The notes under the pieces: model-generated | Databases searched by the model: none | Told to the model about the DNA's origin: nothing | The model's input: the letters and a program-made list of their open reading frames with translations, nothing else | Shown: piece by piece, positions 23,294-34,900 of the stretch | Layout of the letters: the number at the start of each line of letters is the position of its first letter | Numbering within the stretch: position 1 is the stretch's first letter | Source: Mortierella alpina | Lineage: Eukaryota > Mortierellomycota > Mortierellomycetes > Mortierellales > Mortierellaceae | Length of the DNA stretch: 64,000 nucleotides | Direction of reading: 5' to 3' | Assembly (NCBI GenBank): GCA_029449245.1 | Contig: JANATF010000001.1 | Location: forward strand, 3,906,001 to 3,970,000 | Position numbers and translations under genes: made by a program

Positions 23294-25893
23294 ATGATGC
23301 TTGGAAAGGGATGGACCAACAAGCTCCTTTCTGCGCTTGCATCCTGCACGCTGCTGGCGATACTGGCGAGCGCGGATGAACATTCCCACAAGGTAAAAAA
23401 CACATACATCTGCTCTCTTCATAATACTTCTGGTCTTTCTGCCATTGTCAGGAATGCCCTCCATTGACCTACATCTCGCTCTAGTACGAGGACTCGGAGG
23501 CTGTAGTTGTTTGGGCCAATTCAGTGGGACCCCTCAGGTGAGATGCTCGCCTCGTATGGCAATTCACTTCGCCCCTAGGAACTCTGGGCAGCGTTTGCGC
23601 TGGATCCAGCGTCAACGACTGGAAGCGACTGACCTGAACGCCCTGGATGCATTGTAATTTCTTCTTTCGATATAGTAATCGACAGGAGACATACGAATAC
23701 TTCCAGCTACCATACTGTAAAGGCAAGGGCGAAGTTGAACATCGCCACGAGACCTTGGGCGAGGCACTGTTGGGCATGGAACTGGTTAACTCTGGGATCC
23801 CGATTCGATTTGGAAGTAAGGCGCCTCACTCTACCCTTTCATTGTGTGAAGAACTCGCCATTGAACAAGAAGACTGATTTCTTTTGCCTTTGGCCATTGG
23901 CTAACCTACAGGGAGTGAGGACCTCACACCCATCTGCTCGCAGCGGTTGTTGACTCCACAGGATATCAAAACGTTCCAGTATGCAGTGTCGCATGACTAC
24001 TGGTTCCAGTACTTTGTCGACGATCTACCTCTGTGGGGTAAGGGTTCCTTGCTCTCTACGCATGCATCATCAATGCGCTGCCAATAGCCTCAAGAAAGCT
24101 AACGCCGTGTTTTCATGCAGGAATGGTTGGAGAGAAGGATAAGGAGGCAGATCGGATGCTGCTGTACACGCATCAAAAGTTTGAGATCGAGTACAACGGC
24201 AACCAAATCATCTCAGCCCAGGTCGTTCCCGGATCGCCAGTGCCCCTGGTTCCTTCTCAAACAGGACTTCACGTCGACTTTACATATTCAGTGACATGGA
24301 AGCCGACTACCAAGGATTTCAAATCTCGATTTGAACGGTACCTGGACTCGGACTTTTTCGAGAATAAGGCAAGTTGTCATGGCGGACTGATGCTACGATT
24401 CCGTGCAGATGGCATCTCATCACCATTCTTACGCACTTATTTGATGCTGCTGATGTTATAGATCCACTGGTTCTCGATATTCAACTCGCTCATGATGGTA
24501 CTCTTTCTCACTGGATTTGTCAGTGCGATGTGGATCCAGTACCTCCGCCGTGACTTTGCACGTTATGACAAGGAGGCTGGACTGAACGACTTTGTAAGTT
24601 TAGAAGAAAACATTCTTTGCACAATACCGTCTTGAGAACGATAACGTCGCTGACATGAGTATGCTGCGACAATGAATTTAAATGATAGGACCATGATCTG
24701 GGCGATGATTACGGCTGGAAGCAGATCCACGGCGACGTCTTCAGACCACCAGCCAACCCTATGACGTTTGCTGCGTTCCTTGGCACAGGATATCAGCTTG
24801 CATGGACATCGTTCTTTGTAATCCTATACACTATCTTTGGGCAGGAATGGACAGAGCGAGCTAGCATTATGACAGCGACTATATTCATATATGCATTCAT
24901 GTCCATGATCGCGGGCTACTCAAGCGCCAGTCAGTACGCGCAATACGGTGGACGGGACTGGGTTAGGGCCATGTTCTTGACGGCGGCATTCTGGCCAGCC
25001 TCTGTGGTCCTGATCACAAGCCTGAACAACACAATCGCCATTTATTACACCAGCTCGCGCGCCATTCCCTTTGGAACTATGGTAAGCCCACCTTTGCACT
25101 TCTTTTGTGCAGCAGTTTTTGCGCTGCTTCCTCTACTCCCACACTCACAAACATATACACTCTCTCTTTAGATGGCATTGCTCGTGATATGGCTATTCAT
25201 TGTCTTGCCTCTCACTTTCGTGGGCACAATATTGGGAAAGAATTGGGCAGGCAAAGCTGATTTCCCTTGCCGCGTTCACCCGATCCCAAGGCCTATCCCG
25301 GAGAAAATTTGGTATGCTGAGCCGATCGTGGTGATCGCACTAGGGGGAATCCTACCCTTTGCGTCCATCTTCATCGAGATCTACTTCTTGTTCACGTCGT
25401 TCTGGAATTACAAGGTCTATTACGTATATGGATTCGGCCTGCTCGTCTTCGGCATCGTTATGCTTGTTACAGCATCTGTCACAGTGGTGAGCACGTACTT
25501 CGTAATCAATACAGAGGACTACAGGTGGCACTGGATGAGCATGGCGACATGTGGATCCACTGCAGCATACGTGTACATATACGCGGTGTATTACTTCATG
25601 CAGAAAACTAAGTAAGTATCTGTCGCGCGCTCTCTTTTTTTTTTTACTTATCTCAAATGGCATGGTGTCTTGAAACCATTACAGGCTCCTCTGATGCCCT
25701 GGAACTTGTACACCTATCTGATACTCTTCTCATTTTATGACAATTTAGGATGTATGGCCTCTTCCAAACCAGCTTCTACTTTGGCAACACTGCCCTGGCA
25801 TGTATGGCCATCTTTCTGATGCTTGGGTCGGTTGGTCATTTTGCGGCCAACAAGCTTATAATGAGGATATACCGGAACGTCAAGTTAGACTAA
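23294..25893 (+). CDS. TM9SF3: TM9SF3 nonaspanin (EMP70 family)
   Basis: Predicted exons 23294-23392, 23485-23537, 23676-23815, 23912-24037, 24121-24368, 24462-24593, 24689-25081, 25172-25611 and 25749-25893 give 591 residues, almost the human TM9SF3 length. A signal peptide ([17 protein letters not shown]) precedes the lumenal domain ([47 protein letters not shown]), followed by nine membrane segments ([62 protein letters not shown]). The C terminus NVKLD fits the K-x-D/E Golgi-retention motif of the family. The intron after 24368 begins with GC in AAG|GCAAGT. Known role: Golgi/endosomal sorting of membrane cargo. Confidence 0.96.
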
Positions 25894-26717
25894 GGGCGAT
25901 CTCCAATTCGTAGATCCGGATATACCTTCAAACGATAATAAAAAAACTCAGTGAGTCGTCTGCTCTTAACGGCGCGCTCGGATGGGATCATGGGAGCATC
26001 TCACCAGCTCTCTAGAATCACCCACAGGCACAAGGTACAAAGCGTGCGGTGCAAGCTGTGAAAAAAAGGGGTTCAGAAAAAACAAGACACAAGGTGATTC
26101 CGCGCTAAAGAAAAGGGAGAGAGTATCTCCATATGTATGGGTGAATAGATCCTCTGTCACAACTGCGCTCGCTGTAGTTTTCTGCCACGGATGGTTGAGT
26201 AAGAGTTTCTTGCTCGGTCTAGGTACGATGGTTGAGAGCTCCTCCTAGGGCACGGCTTGGAGGGCAATGGCCTTTGTGTGATATTTGCCTGCATCAGGAC
26301 GCTCGCATAGTGCGTCAGCTCAGATGCAGTCTGAAGCACTGAGAAACGATCGTGAACGAGGGGTATGAGCAACAGGGTTGCCTTGTGCAATGCCATGGTG
26401 GGGGGGGGATAGACACGGCCATCGTGTTTTGTATAAAACACGAGGGTTGTGCCACCTGATGATTTGAGGTCTGCTCCATCCCTTAACCCCTTTCCCCTTC
26501 CACTGTCCAGCTCGACTCGGCATCTGATCTTTCCCTTTCTTTGTTCCTCTCCCCTCCTCTCTCCCCCACACATACTAGCACCCACGCCTCTCTTTCGCTC
26601 TTTGCACCCTCCCACGTCCATCACCCATTTGCTCTACTTCCTCTTTTTCTGCATCATAGAGAAGGCGTAGAGAACAATTTGAGCATATTCGATTTGAACT
26701 GTTCGCACGCCGTCCTT
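25894..26717. other. Intergenic region between TM9SF3 and the PLC-like gene
   Basis: It contains an AATAAA for TM9SF3 at 25937, a G9 run at 26400-26408, a TATA box at 26432 and a long pyrimidine-rich leader. No gene is supported. Confidence 0.5.
26432..26438 (+). promoter_or_regulatory. TATA box of the PLC-like gene
   Basis: TATAAAA, 286 bases before the first possible ATG of the PLC-like gene and followed by a pyrimidine-rich leader. Confidence 0.4.
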
Positions 26718-28995
26718 ATGACCATCAGCACGTCCGCCACCACCAGCAGAGTTCGGCGGCGCACCATGAGCTCGAAAGCATACCGGACAGAAGAAAGTGG
26801 GGTCAACTGCAACTCCAGCTATGAATCCGCACAATACAAGCATATCTCAGGTTCCCGCCAGAAGTTATGTGCACCGCCAGAAGTCAAAACGCGACACCCA
26901 AACCGCACTAGCCCTTACCAGCGACTTTCCCTCTCGAGCATGACGACGACTGGATTTTGGATCGTTACCATCGTAGTGTTGATGCTGTCGTTTGCTCAAC
27001 CCACGCAGGCCGTGGCGGAGACAACAGCATATCGTGGACCCGTGCCACAAGTACCGTGTCCCCCAGCGCATCTAGAAGCAACGGCCCAGACGTTGAAGTC
27101 AAGAATTCCGCCGAGGATTGCGCAGAAACAACACGCACGATGGAATATGGACTGTCTAAGACGCCAGGAAGCAGCTGCTTTGGGCATGGATACTACCAGG
27201 GACAACAACCTCATGAAGCGTGACACCATTGTGGTCAGTGAGAGGAACGCCGCGGTGATCGGAGACAGGGGTGGTCAGCCGATCAGGAACAAAGCGAGAG
27301 CCGTCGAAGCGGTTGCTGCCGTCAACAGCACCAACATGGCTTGCAACGGACGAGCGGATCTGTGTGATTTGCGATATAATCAAGTGGTAAGGAGCTGGTC
27401 GTTGTTCTTGTTGTTGTAGTAGTATTTGTTGTGCTTTATTGTGCTTCGCGAAGCAAATTCGACAAGAAATTGCATGTCTGCATGTTGATTATACCATGGC
27501 TCTTATTATTTTTTTGCGCTGACCTAAACAACATTTCATTGGCATACTGTTCTCTCGCTCTGCTACTTCTATACACTCTCTCCCCTGGATTGTCCCTCGA
27601 TCGTGTTTCCAGACATACCCAGCAACACACAACAGTGCCTCTTACGACCTCAAATACGATTGCGGGCTCGCAACCGAGACTTGCCTCAAGAGCACAACGG
27701 TCTGTAACGCTCAGGCCCAAAACTGCACCTTGGGGTGGGAGACTCGATGCACAAAACTGTCCAATAGCTGCGAGGCGAAATTGCCCAACTGGTTACACTG
27801 GCTATGCGGCGCGTTCTCGTCTACATGCGAGGTCACAGAGCAGTTTTGTCTGGGCTGGGAGCAGATCTGTACCGGCAGTGTCGAGGTCTGTGAGCTATGG
27901 GGGTCCACTTGCGACGATATCATCCCGGACTGGGCAATCCAGTGTCTCTGGGAGAATCAACCTGGTCATACTGTGGCACAACAACTTGCAGACGGTATGA
28001 GGGCCTTACTCTATTTTTTTTTTCGGTACCTGTTTTTTATGTTGATGCAGTTTCTGACATGCGACTCACAATTGACATCTTTGTGCTTTAGGCATCCGCT
28101 TTTTGGATCTTGGAACATGCTTGACAAAAAATAACACAGAAGTCGTCATGTGCCATGGCAACGGTGGGCTGCGCGCTCTGGGGCACCCTCTGGACTCTAT
28201 TTTGACGCAGATTCTGGACTTTATGAACGCCAATCCATACGAGGTCATTACGGTCGAGTTCAACGAAAACGACGGCGATATCACCCTGCTCTCGCAGATG
28301 ATTGTCGAAAAGATTCTCAAGACGTTTACACAGCTGTCCGGCGAGCTCATGTTTTGGCAGCGCAAGGATGTCCATGAGGCGTTTCCATCGTTGAGAGAGA
28401 TGATTCTGGCCAACAAGAGAATCATGTTGTTCTTTGGTGATACCTACTTCCCCATCCCAGATCCCAAGCCAGCATGGGCCAACCATAAGGATACATGGAA
28501 GCAGGATGGATTCCAGTATACGAGCACAGATACCACGCCGGCCCAGTTGAACCAGAGTTATTATGAGTGGTGCACACAGGGACCTCCCACGGATGGGTCC
28601 TATATCCGTTGGCAGCAAATCGACATCAAGTAAGAGACATGACGTTTTCGTTCCCGCCTTCATGCATGACTGTTGTAAAACAAATACGGGTGACTGACTC
28701 TCTGGTCTCTCTCTCTCTCTTCCTACCCTTACTTAGTATGGCCATCCTGAAGGACGACATTATCAGCTCGATCAAGAAGGGCCAGATTCCACAGCTCTGC
28801 ATCGGACCTTTGGCCAAGGAGACCAACTCGGCGATGCTGGATGCCATTGGCGACTTTTGTTACGGCCGTTGGCCGTATTGGTTCCGTGTACGAGTGAATG
28901 ACTATTGGGAGGGCAATGTGTTTAAAACGGCCAGCCTATTTAACGACAGAAACGTGGCTAGGGTCAAGGCGGGGGACACGATCACGCCGTACTGA
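26718..28995 (+). CDS. PI-PLC X-type phosphodiesterase with a cysteine-heptad insert
   Basis: Predicted exons 26718-27386, 27613-27994, 28092-28629 and 28737-28995 give 615 residues. Three in-frame ATGs are possible (26718, 26766, 26940). The last would begin a classic signal peptide (MTTTGFWIVTIVVLMLSF, cleavage near TQAVA); the earlier ones make a type II membrane protein with a basic cytosolic tail. The PLC-like barrel starts with TYPATHNSASYDL (first active-site His), has the second His in MCHGNGGL (about 372), and EVITVEFNEND. Between the two His lies an unusual insert (about 240-334) with 13 Cys, eleven of whose twelve gaps or nearly so are heptads: two rows of six Cys spaced by six residues (one gap of seven). 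Substrate is not predictable; lipid or GPI cleavage at the cell surface or in the lumen is the family expectation. Confidence 0.88.
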
Positions 28996-30034
28996 CGAGA
29001 ACTTCACGTACCTAGCAGCTTAACAACCCTCCTATCTATAGACTAGAGTAGTGTAGTGTTGTCTATATACCAATGCACATGTAAAATGGTCTTCCCAACG
29101 CACACCCCCCGCATACCGTATTCGTGAGGACTATAATGCATCAGTCCTGAATGGTACAGTCCAAGTACATGTACTGTATCTACATGACCAAATGTCAGGT
29201 AATGCCTACGCTCTTTAGCTTGGCTCCGTTCATTAATTGCCAGAGTTCATAGTCCATTCTGCAAGGCTGTACACTGGAAAGTGACCAGAGCACATGCATG
29301 TATTCCTGTGCTTGTATCACACTCTGGCCTTATCATTCTTGACGAATTGTCTGCGCAGGTAGAGGAGCGGATAGGGGACTCGGTATAGGGAGGACAACGC
29401 TTGGTCTGCCAGAAACGACGATGTTTGAGAATCCACAAGGGCAAGCGGTAAGCGGACTCGGAGGATGAGTGTGAGTGTGACCCACCTGGCGCGGATCGGA
29501 AGCCTGAGGCGCGAGCTGCGGGGCCATGCGACGACGAGAATGTGACACAACAAGAGCGTTTCTGCTCTGAGTAGACACGGGCCCTGTTGCTGTGCTCAAA
29601 GGCAGATCAATATCCAAGTGAGGCGCAGGATCCTTTTGTCTGAGAAGACTTATGCGAACATCGCTGGATCAAAGTTGTTGACATTGGCCATGGATAAGAG
29701 ACAGGGGGGGGAAAAATAATAAGGGTCCCTATCTATCGACTTGGCGGCTGAAAGAGAGTCGTTCAATTGCCGCAATCATTGGTGTATGTATAAAAGCGCA
29801 GAGGGACCTCATTCACCCGGATCATCGACTCGTCATTCCTTCTTTCCATTGCCCCACCGCATCCTCTTGAAGGGTACTCGACCTTGACCCTACCTGCTGC
29901 CCTACAGCTGCCCGAGACGTGGCAATACAAAAGTACCAGTGAAGCGAAGCGAGAGTACTCATACTTGGTCCCATTCCATCCTAATCGACCAACCCACGAC
30001 CCCAAACGAGAGCAGTTTTCGCACATTAGCCAAC
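28996..30034. other. Intergenic region between the PLC-like and LEA-2 genes
   Basis: About 1 kb. It contains the TATA box of the LEA-2 gene and a G-rich run near 29705. Open frames on the minus strand start at non-ATG codons and show no family resemblance. Confidence 0.5.
29789..29796 (+). promoter_or_regulatory. TATA box with nearby CCAAT motif, LEA-2 gene
   Basis: TATAAAAG about 240 bases before the ATG at 30035, with ATTGG (reverse CCAAT) about ten bases upstream of it. Confidence 0.5.
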
Positions 30035-31884
30035 ATGAGCCATAGCACCACCCCATGCTCTTCACAAGCCCAATTCAACCACAACAACAACCCCAGAAGC
30101 AACAGCAGTCTTTCCTCCCCTTCGCCCGTTGTATCCGCCTCCTTCCTGAACCAAGAGTATGTCCACTTGAACTCCCCTCACTCTATGCATAAACACCCAT
30201 AAGATTCTCGCTCCTCTAAGGAAAAATCTTCGCTGCATGCATGCCCATCGACCCCCGCTTCCACACCGCAGCCCTTTCAGAAAAACTCGCTCAAACCATA
30301 CACCTTCTCCTCCTGATCCACACCCTCTTCCAACCCGTATTAGACCCTCTGAAAAACACGACGCCGATACTAGCGCTGCGGATATTGACAACGAAGAAGA
30401 CATGAGTAAGCGAAACGGGCAGCTCACACCATACCCGATGCGGGCAGCCTCCATTCGCACCCCGTCCCCTCGTGCGCTGCAACCAAAGAGGGAGATGGAC
30501 ACTTCTTCCTACGCCTCCACCCACGACAGCTATTACAACGCAAACTACCTCACTGACAATGCACACAGGTCGTCGACCGCAAGCCATGAGGCACTACAGA
30601 CACCACCTCGGTATTACAACGGATTTGCCTCGAATCGGAGCTCACTTGCCAACACAGAAGGCACACTCACGAGCAATCGCAGCGCATGGAACGGCAGCGA
30701 CAGGGATCGCCATGTGATACCTGTCAAGCCCGAGAAGCCCAGGTCTCGGTGCCTGCCTTGCTTCCCTTGCATTCGCTCGACCTGTGGACGGTGCACGCTG
30801 TGTATCTGCTTGCTCCTTCTTTTGATCATCATTGTGCTAGTCATTGTGGTCTTTACAGTGTTCAAGCTGCCGACGGTGGATTACATTGGCTTGGAGGGCG
30901 ATCCTGTCTTCACGCTCATGCAGGGCAACACGACGTTTGGTGTGGATCTCGTGGCGAATATCCAAGTACAGAACCCGAATCCGATCGGCTTCAACTTTGA
31001 ATCGATCATTGCTACGGTAAGCGCGATTTTTTTCGCTCTCTCATTCTCTTCAATTGACGGGAAGGTCGGGTAAATAGAGCTGCCATATGCTTGTGGACTA
31101 TTAGTTTGGAGGAGTGTGCGGAAATTATGGAAAAGGAGGTAGTCGTGTCAGAGACACACATTGGGCGTAGGTTGCAAAGGGCATTGTTCCTTTGTGTTAT
31201 GTTCCTACGCGCACGGTTTTCATGATTGATTGCTAAACTCCTAAATGCCATATGGCAGTCGTTTACAACGAATCGTTTTTCACTGCAGATCCTCCTCCCC
31301 CTCCCCCTTCGTTGGTTTGCGAGCTTTACTCCCCCTGACTCGAGCAAACATAATTTGGGTCTAAGAACACATTCTAATCTCTGCGTCCAACGAAAATTAG
31401 GCATATTATCCCGCGTATGGACCTTCTATTGGAGGAGGAAACATCTCTCGCGTCAACTTTCCAAGCAAATCCACAAGGACGATTCATTTCCCTCTCACGG
31501 TGGTCTATAACCGACTTCAAGATCCTGGATTTAAGGTGGTTCAAGATCTTTTGACTAAGTGTGGAATTACTGGAGGGATCGTTGGTCAGATCACGATCGA
31601 CTATGAACTCAAGGTCACCATCAAGATTATCGGCATATCTTTCAGTCCTGCAATCAAGAATCAAAAGGCCAGTTTTGATTGTCCAGCGAATGTAAGTTGG
31701 GTTCTCTTGAAGTTCATTACTCAAAACTCGTTTGTTTTCAACCGATTAGTACGTGCTTTCAGAAAGTAAAGAATGAGAGATTATGTTGACATCATTTTGC
31801 GCTTTTGTATCATATTAGATTGGGGATATCGCAAAAGGTATTCCAGGAGGTATAGGCGACCTCATAGGTGGGATCATAGGGTAG
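30035..31884 (+). CDS. LEA-2-domain single-pass membrane protein
   Basis: Predicted exons 30035-30156, 30281-31016, 31401-31691 and 31819-31884 give 404 residues. The first exon (starting MSHSTTPCSSQAQ, good ATG context) joins in phase to the second; a shorter protein could start at 30402 (MSKRNGQ). A Ser/Thr/Pro-rich cytosolic region of about 200 residues ends in a dense Cys cluster (CLPCFPCIRSTCGRCTLC) next to the membrane helix (about 214-236). The outer part fits an LEA-2/WHy-type beta domain: TTFGVDLVANIQVQNPNPIGFNFESI, RTIHFPLTVVY, GQITIDYELKV. Such proteins occur in many fungi at plasma or vacuolar membranes; the function is unknown. Seventy-nine bases after the stop codon the LINE has inserted. 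Confidence 0.8.
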
Positions 31885-31962
31885 TAGAAACGCAATAGAC
31901 TGTAGAAAAACTACCCTGCCTTTGAACGAGTGCAAGGAAAAGGAAGCCTCAAACCGGCACTC

Positions 31963-31979
31963 CCTTATTGCATGCTTAG
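31963..31979. repeat. Target-site duplication, left copy
   Basis: CCTTATTGCATGCTTAG, identical over 17 bases to 38428-38444. It lies directly before the poly(T) that marks the 3' end of the LINE. Confidence 0.95.
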
Positions 31980-34900
31980 TTTTTTTTTTTTTTTTTATAA
32001 CAATATGCCTCTCAAGTCGAATGACGCTACGAATCTTAAGAACTACCTGGCAAAGATCTACCATCCATTCCATCCTCCTTGGATCGAGTCCTAGTCATCA
32101 TAAGACAAGTCACGTTCCCTGGGTTCCAACCCCTCAGGCCCGCGCGACTATTGCCACGCCTCATCAGCGTGTCTAACGGACGAAGGTTGCTGTTATAAAA
32201 AGGGTATCTTCCCTACTCCCTCCATGGTGGTCCTGTGCTGCTTTCCCAGCCAGCACTCCAAAAGTGTGTGGTCCGCTGCGTGTGGGTCACGGACTGGGCC
32301 TGGGCATTGGCCGTTATGGTGGTCGACGAGCAAATGGCTGCACGGGCAGTGATCCATACTGAACTTGAACCCGTACCCTGCGCTCCAGTCGCCTCTGGGT
32401 CCGTGATAGACGGCCCTCTTCTGGGCTGGTGTGATGCCTTGCTCTCGTTCCCATGCAATGGTGGCTTTACATCGGGGCTTCCATATCAGCTCGGTGGCCT
32501 GCTCGGCCAGGTACCCAACGAACTTGTGGATGACGGATTGCGCGATTGATTTTGGGGTGGCAAAGAGGTTGCCCCACTCCTGAATGAGGCTAATAGGGGT
32601 AATCCCTCGGTAGAGGTCCGCGACCGTCCATTTGGGATCCGGATGGCAGTCTGGTACACCTTCGCCCAAAAGCACCTCGCGAGCGCCGATAATGCTCGAC
32701 AGCCCTTGGATATTGTCGCTCGAAGATGGACAGGCCCACTCGACCTGCGTCTCCTCGTGCGCTTTGTTGTATTTGACCGTTGCAGTCTGACCCCAGCCAT
32801 CAATGCGTGCCAGTGCAGCCTCCCAAATGACCGTGTTAACGTCATCCAGCGCGCCGCAGCTCCAGAGGTGGTGATTATCTTCTTCCTCTAGCTCACAGCC
32901 GCGACAGATGCAGTGTGGATAGAGGTGGGGATGACGCGCTTGCATGCTGTTGAGCGTGGGTAGCATGCCATGCAGAGTTTTGATACGGTGTGTGCGCTGA
33001 TGGGTCTCCTTGGCGCTGCTGTAAAACGAGTGGACGGAGCAGCGATTGTGGATGTGAGCCAGTGTAGACCGCCACTCGATGTCATGGATGTCCTTGACGC
33101 CACTCTTGACTCGTCGTTGTGTCGTCCATGACTGATGGTGGCGTATGACGGATTGTTGCTTGAGGATCTGGCGTAGATCTGTCTCAACCAGGACGCTCTG
33201 GAAACGCGCAAAGTGCTGTATATCATGTTGTGTGCGAAGGTCCACCGTCCACGGTGCTGTGTTCTGTCTTACAGCCTGGGTCGCCACTCGGTCTGCCACT
33301 ATGTTGCCTGCATTGTCGCTATGGCCGCGAACCCACTGCACCTCTGTTGATCCTGCTCTGTCCAGAACTACTTGGTGAAGGACCGCCCATAGACCTGCGT
33401 AGTTGCTGCGTTGCCGTTTACGAGGCAGTGCGTCCCGCCTGTCCTTGACCAACTGCTGATACTGCACAACCACGGATTCATTGTCCAACTCTACCAGAAT
33501 GTCCTGGTCTGGAGGTGCCGAGAGAATGGCCGCAAGTAAACCCATGAGTTCGGGTTTCGCAGAGGAGGCGTAACCGTCCGTTCTCCCCTGCACTGTGAGT
33601 AATTCGGGTTGTGTGAGATCCGCGACACCGAACGCCATGGCAATGTTGGCCGTGCCGCTCTTGATCAATGATCCGTCCGACGAAAGTGTCCTGGGCTTGT
33701 TGTTGTCAACCCATGTGCCCCGCAGCCTTTCCACAGCGCGCGCGTCCGAGAGAGACATGCACACAGGACCAACCGTAGCCACGGCGAGACCCGGCATCTC
33801 CGCGGCTGCAGCTGCTGTGCGGTACTCTGCCCGCAACGAGTGTTGTTGCAAGTGTTCGGGTGGTGGACGTCTGCGTACCTCTCGCGCTCGTCGTCGCTCC
33901 TCCAATACCAGCTGTCGCGCCCGCATCCGTTCCTCTGCAATCTGGAGTCTCTGTAATCGTGCTTGTAGTCGTTGCTCCTCTACTTGAAGCGCAAACAGTC
34001 TGTCAGCCTCCCTCGCTCGTAGTCCAGCCGCCGTCGCCTGCTGTTCGGCTTGTAGTCGAGCCTCCAGTACCTGCTGTCGAGTCTCCTCTGCTCGCTGCCT
34101 GCGTTTGGCTTCGGCGGCCTCTGCCTGCTTCTTAATCTCGACAGCCTGTAGGCGGGTCTGCTCTATCAGATAGAGCTGTTTTCGCTCCAGGTGCCGACCC
34201 GTAATTAATCGTTGTTGCTGCTCTTGGTCATCCCTGATCTTGCGGAGACTGCCGTCGCGCTGGGCGTTAAACGGAGACAGCCTTTCCTGTGCTTGTTGCT
34301 TGAGACGTGCGAGTGAGTCCCGGTACTGGGCATCGTTGAGTTGGTGCAATGCCGACAGGTCTTTCTGCATACGCCGACCTTCTTTGACATAGCGAACCGT
34401 GTGCGCTCGATACTGGGCGTGGCACCTGTCCACCGCAATCTGCACGTCACGGGTGATGTTGCGGGCGTGGAGGTGGTAAACGTCGTTGATTCGAGCGGTA
34501 TCTCGAGCGACACTGCCATCCAGCTCCATTAGCTCGCGGTCCAGGGCAGGGTCCGTAAAGGGAGTTGGTGACTGTGGTGGACCAGGTTGGGTGTGTATTG
34601 CGGTAGGGGGGATGGGTGTGTGGAGAGGGGTGGTTGTCGTGGGAATGTGCAGGGTGGGTGTGTCGGGGGGAGGGGCCGAAGAAGGGGTGAGAGAGGATGA
34701 ATCCTGATGAGAAGGAAGGGAAGAAGAGCCAGAATACGACGGGGCTGATCGAGCCACGGAATCGTAATAGGCAACCAAAGAAGAAACAGAGGAGGTGGTC
34801 GGGGTAGAAAAGGAAGGGGTGGGTACTGACAAAGTCAAAGAAACTGACGGTGGAGAAAGAGTCGATGATGGTGGGAGTGAAGGAGAATGAGAGGTGGTGA

